Of a DNA stretch of 64,000 bases, positions 27,711-36,427 are shown piece after piece (the stretch's first letter is position 1; every line of letters begins with the position of its first letter). The notes below the pieces were generated by a model that searched no databases, was not told where the DNA came from, and saw nothing but the letters and a program-made list of their open reading frames with translations. Source of the stretch: Bradyrhizobium sp. AUGA SZCCT0176 (GTDB lineage: Bacteria > Pseudomonadota > Alphaproteobacteria > Rhizobiales > Xanthobacteraceae); assembly GCF_018130145.1 (NCBI RefSeq), contig NZ_JAFCMB010000001.1, forward strand, positions 620,001 to 684,000, in the 5' to 3' direction. Position numbers and translations under genes: made by a program.

Positions 27711-30700
27711 TCAGCGCGCCATTTCCTGCCGGATTCGCCCAACGGTTGCGTGGATATCGCCCCATCCCGGCCGATCCGGGGCAAATTGTCGCCGCAGGTA
27801 GGCGGCCAGCTCCGCAACCTGGCCGTCGGTCAGGCTGTCCTTGAAGGCGGGCATATAGCCGAGGTCGCTGGTCACGGGGGCTTTGATGCCGTGCAGGATC
27901 ACCTGGATCAGATTGTCAGGCACGGCGCTGTGCAAATTGCTGTTCAGCGCCAGCGACGGCCGGCTGCCGAACAGGGGCGCGCCGCCGACCTCGTGGCAGA
28001 CCGCGCAGGCGCCCTGGTAGATCCGTGCGCCGACGCTGGAAGCCGCAACAAGCCTGGTGCTGGTCGCGGCCTCGAGTTTGGCAGCGAGCGCGTCCTGTGC
28101 GGGCTTATCGGTAGCGGTCTCGTTGAACGAGCCGAGATAGACGGCCATGGCGCGGATGTCCTGATCGGGCAGCGCGGCGAGTTCCTTCACGACCGGTGCC
28201 ATCGGTCCCGCGGCGACGCCGTGCAAGCGCGACTCGCCGGTTCGCAAATAGGCGTAGAGCTCATCCTCGCTCCAGGGGATCGGCGCTTGCGACAGCGACG
28301 TCAGGGCAGGGGCTTCCCAGCCTTCCGCGAAGCCGCCCGCGAGGTAAGCACTTTGCTTCTCTGCACCCAGCGCGTTGCGCGGCGAATGGCAGGCGCTGCA
28401 ATGGCCGAGGCCTTCGACCAGATAGGCGCCGCGATTCCATATGTCGGATTTGCTCGCATCCGCCTGGAATGGTTTTGGTTGATGGAATAGCGCGTTCCAT
28501 CCGGCCAGCAGCGGGCGGATGTTGAACGGGAACGCCAGCTTGTTTTCCGGATTTTCCGCGCGCACCGGCGATTGCGCCATTAGATAAGCATAGAGCGCCT
28601 GCAGGTCGGCATCGGTCGTCTTCGCGAAATGCGGATAGGGAAACGCAGGATAAAGATGCTTGCCATCGCGATGGATGCCTTCGCGCATGGATCGCTCGAA
28701 GGCGGGATAGGACCACGCGCCGATGCCGGTTTCGACTTCGGGCGTGATGTTGGTGCTGTAGATAATCCCGAACGGCGTTTCCAGCGGCCGGCCGCCGGCG
28801 TTGAGCACGCCATTGATGCTGGTATGACAGACCGCGCAGTCGCCGAGCGCCGCGAGTTGCTGGCCGCGCGCGATGGTCGCCGCCGAATAGACCGACGCAT
28901 CCGGCCGCGCGATCGGCGCGATCGCGCGCCACGGCAGCACGGCGGCGCCGACGCCGATCACCGCCGCGCATAACGCCGCCGCCGTCGCCAGCACGCCGCG
29001 CCGTCCGGCAAACGGGTTTTGCCATTTGGTCAGATCAGGTGCGGGCTGCGGCGCAGGCAGAGCCTCCGGCACCACTGTCGCTTCGCCATGCAATCCCCGC
29101 AAAATGCGTTCCGGCGTAAACGGCAACTCGCGAAACCGCACACCGGTCGCATCATAGATCGCGTTGGCGATGGCAGCAGCGCTCGGCACCGAGGCGGACT
29201 CGCCGACGCCGAGCGGCGGCTGATCCTGCCGCGGCAGCATCAGCACGTCGATCTTGGGCACGTCAGGGAATTTGATGATGGGGTAGGCGCCCCATTCGCG
29301 CGCCGTGACCTGTGCGCGGTCGAACGACACTTCCTCCATCAGCGCGCGGCTGGTCGATTGGATCACGTTGCCGTGGATCTGGTGACGCACGCCGTCCGGA
29401 TTGATCATCAGGCCGGAATCCTGACCCGCGACCACGCGGGTGACGCTGACATCGCCGGTCGCCTTGTTGACCGCGACGTCGGCGATCCATGCCGACCACG
29501 CCGCGCCATAGCCCGGGAATTTGCTGTGCACATAGAGCGCATAGGCAAAGCCGCGCCCGCGCACGATGTCGCCCTCGGCTTCGGGCTCCTGTCGTACCGG
29601 CCGCGGTTTCCATCCCGCGCGCTCGGCCACCGCGTTGACGAGATCGACGGCCCGCGCGTCCTTCAGATAGCGCAGGCGGTATTCGATCGGATCGACGCCA
29701 GCCTCGGTGGCGAGTTCGTCGATATAGGATTCATGCGCGAAGGTATTAGGCAGCGCCGAGACGCCGCGAAACCAGGAGGCGCGCACGATCGGCGGCATGT
29801 CATGCGCCACCACGCGCATGTGATCGTAATCGTAAGGCGGGATCGCGGTGCGGTCGCCCATTTCGAACACGGCGGGCTCCGGCGCGATCCGCCCCGTCAG
29901 CAACAGCGCCAGCGTCGGCGCGCCGTTGGAGGGATAGCGCGTTGAAAAATCATATCCGGCCACGCTGCCGTCGGCATTCAGCCCGCCATTGACGTCCATC
30001 AATTGCCCGGTGCCCTTCGGCTCCCAGGCGTGTTCCTGCTCGCGCGTCAACTGCACGCGCACGGGACGGCCGACCGCGCGCGACAGCAGCAGCGCGTCGG
30101 CGGTGACGTCGTCGGCGCAGTTGCGGCCATAGCACCCGGCGGCTTCCATCCTGATAACATCGAGTTCGGCTTCCGGCCGTTCGATCAACAGCGCGAGGTC
30201 GGCGCGCAGGATGTGCGGGTTTTGCGTGCCGGACCACACCCGTACCGCGCCATCCTGATAGTCGGCGACCGCGCAGGAGGGGCCGATCGAGCCGTGCATC
30301 TGATACGGCCAGACGTAAGTCCGGGCCATCGGCTTGGCGGCGGACGCGATGGCGGCATCGACGTCGCCCTTGTCGATCAGCGTCCGCGGCGTCGATGGAT
30401 TGGCGCGCAGTGCCGTTTGGAGATCGCCAAGGTCGGGCAATGTCGGCACCGGCTTCCAGCTCACCTTGAGCTGCGCCGCCGCCTTGATCGCGTTCTCTTC
30501 GCGCTCGGCAACCACGCCAATGAAATCGCCGATCTTCACCACGGCCACCAGCCCGGGAACATCGCGCACCGAGGCTTCGTCGACCGCGATCAAGCTGGTG
30601 CCGACGAACGCCCCGGCATCGATGCCGGCATAAGGCGGTCGCACGACGCGGCCATGCAACATGCCGGGCACGCGCATATCGTGGACGTAGACCAGTTCGC

Positions 30701-31259
30701 CGGTCGCCTTTGCCGGCAGGTCGACGCGGGGCACCGATTGCCCGACGATGGAATAGGCGCCGACATCCTTCAGCGGTACGTCGTCGATGAGCTCAAGCCG
30801 AATGATCTCGCCAGCGATCAATTCGCCATAACTGACAGTGCGGTTGTCCTTGCCGCGGATCAATCCATCCTCAATCGAGAGGTTCTCGACCGGCACCTCC
30901 AGCCGTTCCGCTGCACGTGCGATCAAAAATTGCCGCGCCTGCGCCGCGGCCTTGCGCAGCGGCACCGCCGTGATCTGGATGGTTTCGCTCGCGATCGTCG
31001 CGCCCTGGTTGGGGACAACAGAGGTATCGCCGAGCACGACAACGACGCGGGCAAAGGACACGTCGAGTTCCTCGGCGACGATCTGTCCGAGGGCGGTTCG
31101 GATTCCGGTGCCGAGATCGACATGGCCGTTATAGGCGGTGACCGAACCATCAGCGGTGATCTTGATGAAGGCTTCGAACGCACTCGCTTCTGTCGGACGA
31201 ACGACCGACAGCGATCCCTGCTGTGGTACCTGCGTCGAAGGATTGTCCGACGTGGCCAT
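27711..31259 (-). CDS. nicB: Nicotinate dehydrogenase large subunit, Mo-hydroxylase fused to tri-haem cytochrome c
   Basis: A 1182-residue fusion. Residues 1 to about 745 are a molybdopterin-dependent hydroxylase of the xanthine dehydrogenase family ([14 protein letters not shown] holds the catalytic Glu). After one hydrophobic segment come three c-haem sites at Cys808 (CAVCH), Cys954 (CSACH) and Cys1085 (CAVCH). This is the architecture of NicB of Pseudomonas putida, which hydroxylates nicotinate at C6 and passes electrons to cytochromes. Its ATG overlaps the nicA stop by four bases. Fused Mo-cytochrome proteins also serve aldehydes and isoquinoline; the neighbouring 6-hydroxynicotinate reductase supports the nicotinate assignment. 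Confidence 0.88.
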   Translation of the reverse strand: MATSDNPSTQVPQQGSLSVVRPTEASAFEAFIKITADGSVTAYNGHVDLGTGIRTALGQIVAEELDVSFARVVVVLGDTSVVPNQGATIASETIQITAVPLRKAAAQARQFLIARAAERLEVPVENLSIEDGLIRGKDNRTVSYGELIAGEIIRLELIDDVPLKDVGAYSIVGQSVPRVDLPAKATGELVYVHDMRVPGMLHGRVVRPPYAGIDAGAFVGTSLIAVDEASVRDVPGLVAVVKIGDFIGVVAEREENAIKAAAQLKVSWKPVPTLPDLGDLQTALRANPSTPRTLIDKGDVDAAIASAAKPMARTYVWPYQMHGSIGPSCAVADYQDGAVRVWSGTQNPHILRADLALLIERPEAELDVIRMEAAGCYGRNCADDVTADALLLSRAVGRPVRVQLTREQEHAWEPKGTGQLMDVNGGLNADGSVAGYDFSTRYPSNGAPTLALLLTGRIAPEPAVFEMGDRTAIPPYDYDHMRVVAHDMPPIVRASWFRGVSALPNTFAHESYIDELATEAGVDPIEYRLRYLKDARAVDLVNAVAERAGWKPRPVRQEPEAEGDIVRGRGFAYALYVHSKFPGYGAAWSAWIADVAVNKATGDVSVTRVVAGQDSGLMINPDGVRHQIHGNVIQSTSRALMEEVSFDRAQVTAREWGAYPIIKFPDVPKIDVLMLPRQDQPPLGVGESASVPSAAAIANAIYDATGVRFRELPFTPERILRGLHGEATVVPEALPAPQPAPDLTKWQNPFAGRRGVLATAAALCAAVIGVGAAVLPWRAIAPIARPDASVYSAATIARGQQLAALGDCAVCHTSINGVLNAGGRPLETPFGIIYSTNITPEVETGIGAWSYPAFERSMREGIHRDGKHLYPAFPYPHFAKTTDADLQALYAYLMAQSPVRAENPENKLAFPFNIRPLLAGWNALFHQPKPFQADASKSDIWNRGAYLVEGLGHCSACHSPRNALGAEKQSAYLAGGFAEGWEAPALTSLSQAPIPWSEDELYAYLRTGESRLHGVAAGPMAPVVKELAALPDQDIRAMAVYLGSFNETATDKPAQDALAAKLEAATSTRLVAASSVGARIYQGACAVCHEVGGAPLFGSRPSLALNSNLHSAVPDNLIQVILHGIKAPVTSDLGYMPAFKDSLTDGQVAELAAYLRRQFAPDRPGWGDIHATVGRIRQEMAR

Positions 31260-31741
31260 CAGTCGTGTACCTCGACGACATGGCCCGCGGCGCGCATGGC
31301 GGCGCGGATGATCTCGATATGTGCGCCGCAGCGGCACAAATTGTAGCGCAGCGCCTCCAGAACTTCGGTTTCGGAAGGATGCGCGTTGCGCGTCAAGAGC
31401 GCCTTGGTGCTGATGATCATGCCGTTCAGGCAATAGCCGCATTGCGCGGCCTGCTCGTTGATAAAGGCCTCCTGCACCGGATCGGGATGCGCGCGCGAGC
31501 CGAGGCCTTCGAGCGTCACAATGTCGCGCCCGGTGCAGCCTTCAATCGGAATCACGCAGGAACGCGCCGCTTCGCCGTCGATCAGCACCGCGCAGGCGCC
31601 GCACTCGCCGAGCCCGCAGCCATATTTCGGTCCGTTCAAGGCGAGGTCGTTGCGCAGCACATAGAGCAATGCGGTGTCGGGCGCGGCGTCGACATCGCAG
31701 CTTTTGCCGTTGACGGTCAGGCGCATCGTGCTCTGCGTCAT
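31259..31741 (-). CDS. nicA: Nicotinate dehydrogenase small subunit, two [2Fe-2S]
   Basis: A 160-residue iron-sulfur subunit of the xanthine dehydrogenase family. The plant-ferredoxin-like site is GCGLGECGACAVLIDG...SC and the second cluster is QCGYCLNGMI...NLCRCGAH. It takes electrons from the Mo centre of NicB to the haems. ATG 31741 is preferred; an upstream TTG at 31762 is in frame. It is transcribed away from hnr, and a perfect 16-base palindrome lies inside its likely promoter. No FAD subunit is present, as expected for NicAB-type two-subunit enzymes. Confidence 0.92.
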   Translation of the reverse strand: MTQSTMRLTVNGKSCDVDAAPDTALLYVLRNDLALNGPKYGCGLGECGACAVLIDGEAARSCVIPIEGCTGRDIVTLEGLGSRAHPDPVQEAFINEQAAQCGYCLNGMIISTKALLTRNAHPSETEVLEALRYNLCRCGAHIEIIRAAMRAAGHVVEVHD

Positions 31742-31812
31742 GCTCTGCGCCTTGATCCCCAAGAAACCCTAAGTCCGGTTGCGCTGCAAAATATCGTGCG
31801 GAAGGTGTTTCG

Positions 31813-31840
31813 AAGATACCGTTTGTATACAAACGTGCAA
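31813..31840 (-). promoter_or_regulatory. nicA promoter with embedded operator palindrome
   Basis: On the minus strand TTGCAC (31835-31840) and TATCTT (31813-31818) are spaced 16 bases apart. The spacer is almost entirely the perfect palindrome CGTTTGTATACAAACG (31820-31835). A protein bound there would block RNA polymerase. The core TTTGTATACAAA belongs to the TTYGTRTACRAA pattern also seen at 31973-31984 and 58044-58055. The hexamer assignment is by eye. Confidence 0.6.
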
Positions 31841-31941
31841 GCGGTGCGTTCCGCGGGCCGACTGCCGCCCACTTTATAAACAACGGCACGAGGCAAATGA
31901 GTTTTTATGCGGCAACCGCGCCTTTTCGCTGTTCCGCCCGC

Positions 31942-31985
31942 TTGACAGGATTTCCGTCCGCGCGCAACATCGTTCGTGTACGAAC
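31942..31985 (+). promoter_or_regulatory. hnr promoter and operator
   Basis: A consensus -35 TTGACA (31942-31947) is followed 17 bases later by a weak -10 (CAACAT, 31965-31970). GTTCGTGTACGAAC (31972-31985) lies immediately after it, over the expected transcription start. Its inner 12 bases are the exact reverse complement of the site at 58044-58055 between enamidase and fpr. The arrangement suits repression, most simply by the MarR protein encoded at the end of this operon. Confidence 0.6.
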
Positions 31986-32049
31986 AAAATGATCGTCTCG
32001 CGGGAATGCGGGTATGATCGACGCCTCCCAGCGAGCAGGCTTGTTCACG

Positions 32050-33498
32050 ATGACGGATACGACGACTGCCGGTGGCGACAAGATCCGCTGCGATGCCTGT
32101 CCGGTGATGTGCTACATCAAGCCGGGCGCGGCGGGCGCATGCGATCGCTATGCCAACCACGACGGTGTACTGGTACGCGTCGATCCGCACATCGTGCTGG
32201 AGCGAACGGTGTCGCATGGCGGACGGCTGGTGCCGTTCCAGGCCGGCGGCGGTGATTGGGACGGCAAGCTCGTCCGTGAGCCCAATGTGTTCGTGACTGC
32301 GATCGGCGCCGGTACGACGTACCCCGACTACAAGCCGGCGCCCTTCATCGTGTCGTCGGAGATCGACGGCGTCGACATGGTCACCGTCGTGACCGAAGGC
32401 ATTTTCAGCTATTGCGGCGTCAAGGTGAAGATCGACACCGATCGCCATCTCGGTCCCGAGACCGCGACCGTCCGCGCGCAGGGCGAGGCGATCGGCCATG
32501 TCACGACAGGCGAATACGGCTCGCAGATGCTCTCGCTCGGCGGCGTGCATCATCTGACCGGTGGTTCCAAGAAAGAAGGGCGCGTCACCTGCGACGCGCT
32601 GATGGACCTCTCCAATTGCAAGCCGGTCGAACTCACGATCGACGGCGGCGCCACCGTGGTGGTGCAGGCCGGCTATCCACCGATCGTCAATGGCGTCGCG
32701 GAAGAGCGGATGCGGGTCGGCTGCGGCTCGGCGACGATCGGCATGTTCGCCAAGCAGTGGCACGGCAAGGTCGATGAGGTCGTTGTCGTGGACGACCACA
32801 TCACCGGCGTTCTCTCGGAGCATCAGGCCGGCAAGCTGCTCGATATTCCCGATACCGGGATCAAGATGAAGGGGCGGCGCTCGACGCCGGGCCGTTATTT
32901 CCAGGTCGCCGAGCCCGGCACCGGCTGGGGCGGCACCAAGATCTCCGATCCCTTGTCGGTGCTGGGCCCGTTCAATCCAAAGGAGGCGCGGCCCGGTCTG
33001 ACCATGCTGATGGTGTCGACCACCGGCGAGCATGCCGCCTATTACGTGCTCGACGAGGCGCTCAGGCCGGTTGAGACGCAAATGCCGCTCGATCTGAAGC
33101 TCTCGGTCGAGCGTATCCAGGAAAATTGCGAACCGGCGCTATGCACGGTGTTGTTCATGGGCGGCGCCGGCGGCTCGCTGCGCGCGGGTGTCACCGACAA
33201 TCCGGTGCGGCTGACGCGGTCGGTCAAGGACGCGCTGACACGGGTCACCAGCGGTGGCGCGCCGGTTTATGTCTGGCCTGGCGGCGGTATCACCTTCATG
33301 GTCGACGTCACGCAGATGCCGGCGGGTGCATTCGGCTATGTGCCGACCCCGGCATTGGTCGCCCCGATCGAGTTTACCTTGCGGCTGTCGGACTATGCGG
33401 CGCTGGGTGGTCACATGGATTACGTCCGGCCGCTGGCCTCGCTCAAGGACAACACCGAAGTCCGCCCGATGCCCTACATTCCGGGACGGCACGCATGA
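32050..33498 (+). CDS. hnr: 6-hydroxynicotinate reductase (iron-sulfur flavoprotein)
   Basis: A 482-residue protein recognised as the ferredoxin-dependent 6-hydroxynicotinate reductase family known from Eubacterium barkeri. It reduces 6-hydroxynicotinate to 1,4,5,6-tetrahydro-6-oxonicotinate. The N-terminus has the four-Cys pattern CDACPVMC...C that would bind a [4Fe-4S] cluster. Glycine-rich stretches (SLGGVHHLTGGSKKEG; GGAGGSLRAGVTDNP) follow. ATG 32050 is preferred, with ATG 32014 also in frame; neither has a strong ribosome site. It heads an operon with UPF0280, DUF1185, an ABC importer and a MarR repressor, and is divergent from nicAB, whose product is its substrate. This makes the route reductive rather than the NicC-type oxidative one. 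Confidence 0.87.
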   Translation: MTDTTTAGGDKIRCDACPVMCYIKPGAAGACDRYANHDGVLVRVDPHIVLERTVSHGGRLVPFQAGGGDWDGKLVREPNVFVTAIGAGTTYPDYKPAPFIVSSEIDGVDMVTVVTEGIFSYCGVKVKIDTDRHLGPETATVRAQGEAIGHVTTGEYGSQMLSLGGVHHLTGGSKKEGRVTCDALMDLSNCKPVELTIDGGATVVVQAGYPPIVNGVAEERMRVGCGSATIGMFAKQWHGKVDEVVVVDDHITGVLSEHQAGKLLDIPDTGIKMKGRRSTPGRYFQVAEPGTGWGGTKISDPLSVLGPFNPKEARPGLTMLMVSTTGEHAAYYVLDEALRPVETQMPLDLKLSVERIQENCEPALCTVLFMGGAGGSLRAGVTDNPVRLTRSVKDALTRVTSGGAPVYVWPGGGITFMVDVTQMPAGAFGYVPTPALVAPIEFTLRLSDYAALGGHMDYVRPLASLKDNTEVRPMPYIPGRHA

Positions 33499-34403
33499 AA
33501 CGCCTCCCGCAAATTGCGCTTCTTCCTGACGGGAAACGGCTGCATTTGCAGGACGGTCCGATCGATCTGATCATCGAGGCCAAGGGGAACGCGGCGGAGG
33601 TCCGAGCCGCCCATGATGCTGCAGCGCGGCGCTTTACCGGCTTGCTTGATGAACTCTGCGAGGAATTGGCGATGCTGCGCCAGGCGGCTGATCCTGTGCA
33701 GTGCACGCTGAAAGGCATCGTCGCGCGCCGCATGCATGCGGCGGTGGCGCCGTTTGCGTCAGATCATTTCATCACACCGATGGCGGCGGTAGCGGGCTCG
33801 GTTGCTGAAGAGATTCTCGGCGCAATGCTGGGCGCAGCGTGTCTCGATCGCGCCTATGTCAATAATGGCGGTGACATCGCACTGCATCTGATCGGCGGCG
33901 AACAATTCAGCGTCGGCCTGATGGACCGGCCGGACCGCCACGGCCTGATGCGCACGATGATCGTCGATGCCGACGATCCGGTCCGGGGCGTCGCGACCAG
34001 CGGCCGCCATGGCCGCAGCTTCTCGCTCGGCATTGCCGACGCTGTCACCGTGCTGGCGCGAACGGCCTCAATGGCGGATGCCGCCGCCACCATCATCGCC
34101 AATGCCGTGGATCTGCCCGGCCACCCCGCGATTGTCCGCTGTCCGGCCAATGAATTGCAGCCCGACAGCGATCTCGGTACGAGCCTAGTTTCGCGCGATG
34201 TCGGGCTGTTGACCGAAGGTGAGGTTGAGGCCGCGTTGGGGACGGGGGTTGTCTGTGCCCAGAAGTTACTGGCAGCCGGATTGATCGAAGGCGCGGCGTT
34301 ACGCCTGCTTGGCGAAACGCTCGTGGTCGGAACTACTGGCAGCGGGGTGCCTGCGTTGCATGCCCATCACGGAAGCGCGATAGAAAGTGCAGTTCATGCT
34401 TGA
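33495..34403 (+). CDS. UPF0280 family protein, ApbE-like fold; candidate HnR flavin transferase
   Basis: A 302-residue protein of the UPF0280 family, distantly related to ApbE FAD:protein FMN transferases. It carries FITPMAAVAGSVAEEI near residue 93, YVNNGGDIALHL and a C-terminal GIADAVTVLARTASMADAAATIIANAVDL, the segment that in ApbE lines the nucleotide site. It overlaps hnr by four bases, so the two are made together. ApbE proteins attach flavin covalently to Ser/Thr; HnR of E. barkeri is, as I recall, reported to hold largely covalent flavin. I therefore infer that this protein flavinylates HnR. That function is not established for the family. Confidence 0.85.
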   Translation: MKRLPQIALLPDGKRLHLQDGPIDLIIEAKGNAAEVRAAHDAAARRFTGLLDELCEELAMLRQAADPVQCTLKGIVARRMHAAVAPFASDHFITPMAAVAGSVAEEILGAMLGAACLDRAYVNNGGDIALHLIGGEQFSVGLMDRPDRHGLMRTMIVDADDPVRGVATSGRHGRSFSLGIADAVTVLARTASMADAAATIIANAVDLPGHPAIVRCPANELQPDSDLGTSLVSRDVGLLTEGEVEAALGTGVVCAQKLLAAGLIEGAALRLLGETLVVGTTGSGVPALHAHHGSAIESAVHA

Positions 34404-34418
34404 GCGGGAAAAAGGCAA

Positions 34419-35003
34419 ATGAGCGCCATCATTCGCAAGATCGTCACGGTGGTCGAGGAAACCCATCTGGAGATGGGAAAGACAATCGCGCCGCCGACAC
34501 GGCGCGCCGCGGCGATTGCCGTGATCGAAAATCCCTTTGCCGGAAAATATGTCGAAGACCTTTCGCCTTTGATCGCAATCGGCGAGGAACTCGGCGAATT
34601 GCTGTCGAAGCGGGCGGTGGCCGCCCTCGGGATCGATGGCGCCAAGGCACAAAGCTACGGCAAGGCCGCAGCGGTCGGCGAAAACGGCGAGCTTGAGCAC
34701 GCGGCCGCGATCCTGCACCCGAAGATGGGCGCGCCGGTGCGCAAGGTGCTGAGCAAGGGCGCGGCGCTGATTCCGTCCTCGAAGAAGCGCGGCGGTCCGG
34801 GCACCACGCTGGATATTCCGCTCGGCCACAAGGACGCGGCCTTCGTGCGCAGCCATTTCGACGGCATGGAAGTGCAGATCAACGACGCCCCGCGCGCCAA
34901 TGAGATCATGGTCGCTGTTGCCGTCACCGACAGCGGCAGGCCGCTGCCGCGGGTCGGCGGATTGACGGTTGCTGAAGTCAAGGGTGAAGACGGATTAAGA
35001 TAA
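34419..35003 (+). CDS. DUF1185 (amino-acid-synthesis family) protein
   Basis: A 194-residue protein of the AA_synth/DUF1185 family, whose members are annotated only as amino acid synthesis proteins. Recognisable stretches: IVTVVEETHLEMG at the start, AAIAVIENPFAGKYVEDL, GAKAQSYGKAAAVGENGELEHAAAILHP and NDAPRANEIMVAVAVTDSGRPLPRVGG. No catalytic motif is known to me. It is 16 bases after UPF0280 and 27 bases before the binding protein, inside the nicotinate operon. A step after 6-hydroxynicotinate or in handling the lactam product is possible, but this is guesswork from position. Confidence 0.85.
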   Translation: MSAIIRKIVTVVEETHLEMGKTIAPPTRRAAAIAVIENPFAGKYVEDLSPLIAIGEELGELLSKRAVAALGIDGAKAQSYGKAAAVGENGELEHAAAILHPKMGAPVRKVLSKGAALIPSSKKRGGPGTTLDIPLGHKDAAFVRSHFDGMEVQINDAPRANEIMVAVAVTDSGRPLPRVGGLTVAEVKGEDGLR

Positions 35004-35029
35004 TTTCTTCAACATTGGAGGGTGAGGGT

Positions 35030-36235
35030 ATGCGACGGAGTTATTTGCTCGGAGCGGGATTGGCGATCGCAGTTGCAGGCATGGCGAATGCCGCCATGGC
35101 GCAGAGCGGAGAGATCAAGATCGGCGAGATCAACAGCTATTCGCTGCTGCCCGCCTTCACCGAACCCTACCGCAAGGGCTGGCAGCTCGCGGTCGAGGAA
35201 GTCAACGCCGCCGGCGGCATCAACGGCAAGAAGCTCGTGGTCGTCTCCAAGGACGACGGCGGCAAGCCGGCGGACGCCACCACCGCCGCCAACGAACTGG
35301 TGTCGAGCGAGAACGTCGCGATGCTGACCGGCACGTTCCTGTCCAACATCGGTCTCGCCGTCAGCGATTTTGCAAATCAGAAGAAGGTGTTTTTTCTCGC
35401 CGCAGAGCCGCTGACCGACGCCATCACCTGGTCAAAGGGCAACCGCTACACGTTCCGCCTGCGTCCTTCCAACTACATGCAGGCGGCGATGCTGGTGGAA
35501 GAAGCCGCCAAGCTGCCGGCCAAACGCTGGGCCACGATCGCGCCGAACTATGAATACGGCCAGTCGGCCGTCGCCGTGTTCAAGAAGCTGATGTCGGAAA
35601 AGCGTCCCGATATCGTCTGGGTCGACGAGCAGTGGCCGCCGCAGGGCAAGATCGACGCGGGCCCGGTGGTGCAGGCCGTGGCCGCCGCCAATCCCGAGGC
35701 GATCCTCAACGTCACCTTCGGTGCGGATCTCGTCAAACTCGTCCGCGAGGGTAACACCCGCGGCCTGTTCAAGGGGCGCTCGGTGGTGTCCTTCCTCACC
35801 GGCGAGCCGGAATATCTCGATCCGCTGAAGGACGAAACGCCTGAAGGATGGATCGTCACCGGTTACCCCTGGTACGACATCAAGACGCCTGATCACGACA
35901 AGTTCCTGAAAGCCTATCAGGCCAAGTTCAACGACTATCCGCGCCTCGGCTCGATCGTCGGCTACCAGACCATCAAGGCGGCTGCAGCGATCCTTGCCAA
36001 AGCCAACTCGACCGATCCGGAGAAGCTGATCGCCGCGGCCGAGGGCCTGTCGATGCCGTCACCGTTCGGCGAAATCACCTTCCGCAAGATCGATCACCAG
36101 TCGACGCTCGGTGCTTACGTTGGCAAGACCGCGCTGAAGGACGGCAAGGGCGTGATGGTGAACTCGGTCTATCGCAAGGGCACGGATTATCTCCCGAGCG
36201 ATGCCGAAGTCGAAAAGCTTCGTCCGAAGGATTGA
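35030..36235 (+). CDS. ABC importer binding protein, branched-chain amino acid type; likely (hydroxy)nicotinate
   Basis: A 401-residue periplasmic protein of the Peripla_BP_6/LivJ family. The signal peptide MRRSYLLGAGLAIAVAGMANAAMA is cleaved before QSGEIKIGEIN. The mature fold shows the LAVEEVNAAGGINGKK and VVSKDDGGKPADATTAANELV signatures. GGAGGGTGAGGG precedes the ATG. The two permeases (fused) and both ATPases follow after a repeat, and the nicotinate reductase genes precede it, so nicotinate or 6-hydroxynicotinate is the likeliest cargo. Related binding proteins take aromatic acids, so this is chemically reasonable but untested. Confidence 0.92.
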   Translation: MRRSYLLGAGLAIAVAGMANAAMAQSGEIKIGEINSYSLLPAFTEPYRKGWQLAVEEVNAAGGINGKKLVVVSKDDGGKPADATTAANELVSSENVAMLTGTFLSNIGLAVSDFANQKKVFFLAAEPLTDAITWSKGNRYTFRLRPSNYMQAAMLVEEAAKLPAKRWATIAPNYEYGQSAVAVFKKLMSEKRPDIVWVDEQWPPQGKIDAGPVVQAVAAANPEAILNVTFGADLVKLVREGNTRGLFKGRSVVSFLTGEPEYLDPLKDETPEGWIVTGYPWYDIKTPDHDKFLKAYQAKFNDYPRLGSIVGYQTIKAAAAILAKANSTDPEKLIAAAEGLSMPSPFGEITFRKIDHQSTLGAYVGKTALKDGKGVMVNSVYRKGTDYLPSDAEVEKLRPKD

Positions 36236-36246
36236 GGGCTGTGATC

Positions 36247-36385
36247 TTCTCCTTCTCCCCGCTCTTCGCGGGGAGAGGGCAGGGGTGAGGGGCTCTATCC
36301 GCAAGTACAGTGCTCGTTGTTAGACCTGTACCCCTCACCCGGATCGCAAGGGCGATCCGACCTCTTCCCGCAGGCGGGGAGAGAT
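36247..36385. repeat. Palindromic repeat inside the nicotinate operon
   Basis: Arms CTTCTCCCCGCTCTTCGCGG...GGGTGAGGGG and CCCCTCACCC...CGCAGGCGGGGAGAG form an imperfect inverted repeat. The element sits between the binding protein and the fused permease. In such positions these elements often let binding-protein mRNA persist over permease mRNA; that effect is inferred. It is related to the element at 24037-24187. Confidence 0.75.
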
Positions 36386-36427
36386 AAGCAAGAACGACCT
36401 GACCAACGCGCGAGCAACAGACCGCCC

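Noticed and set aside
30003..31346. Plus-strand 447-codon frame opposite nicB/nicA
   Set aside because: Antisense to well-supported subunits; no family resemblance.
31738..33081. Minus-strand 447-codon frame opposite hnr
   Set aside because: It crosses the divergent promoter region and is antisense to hnr; no domain.
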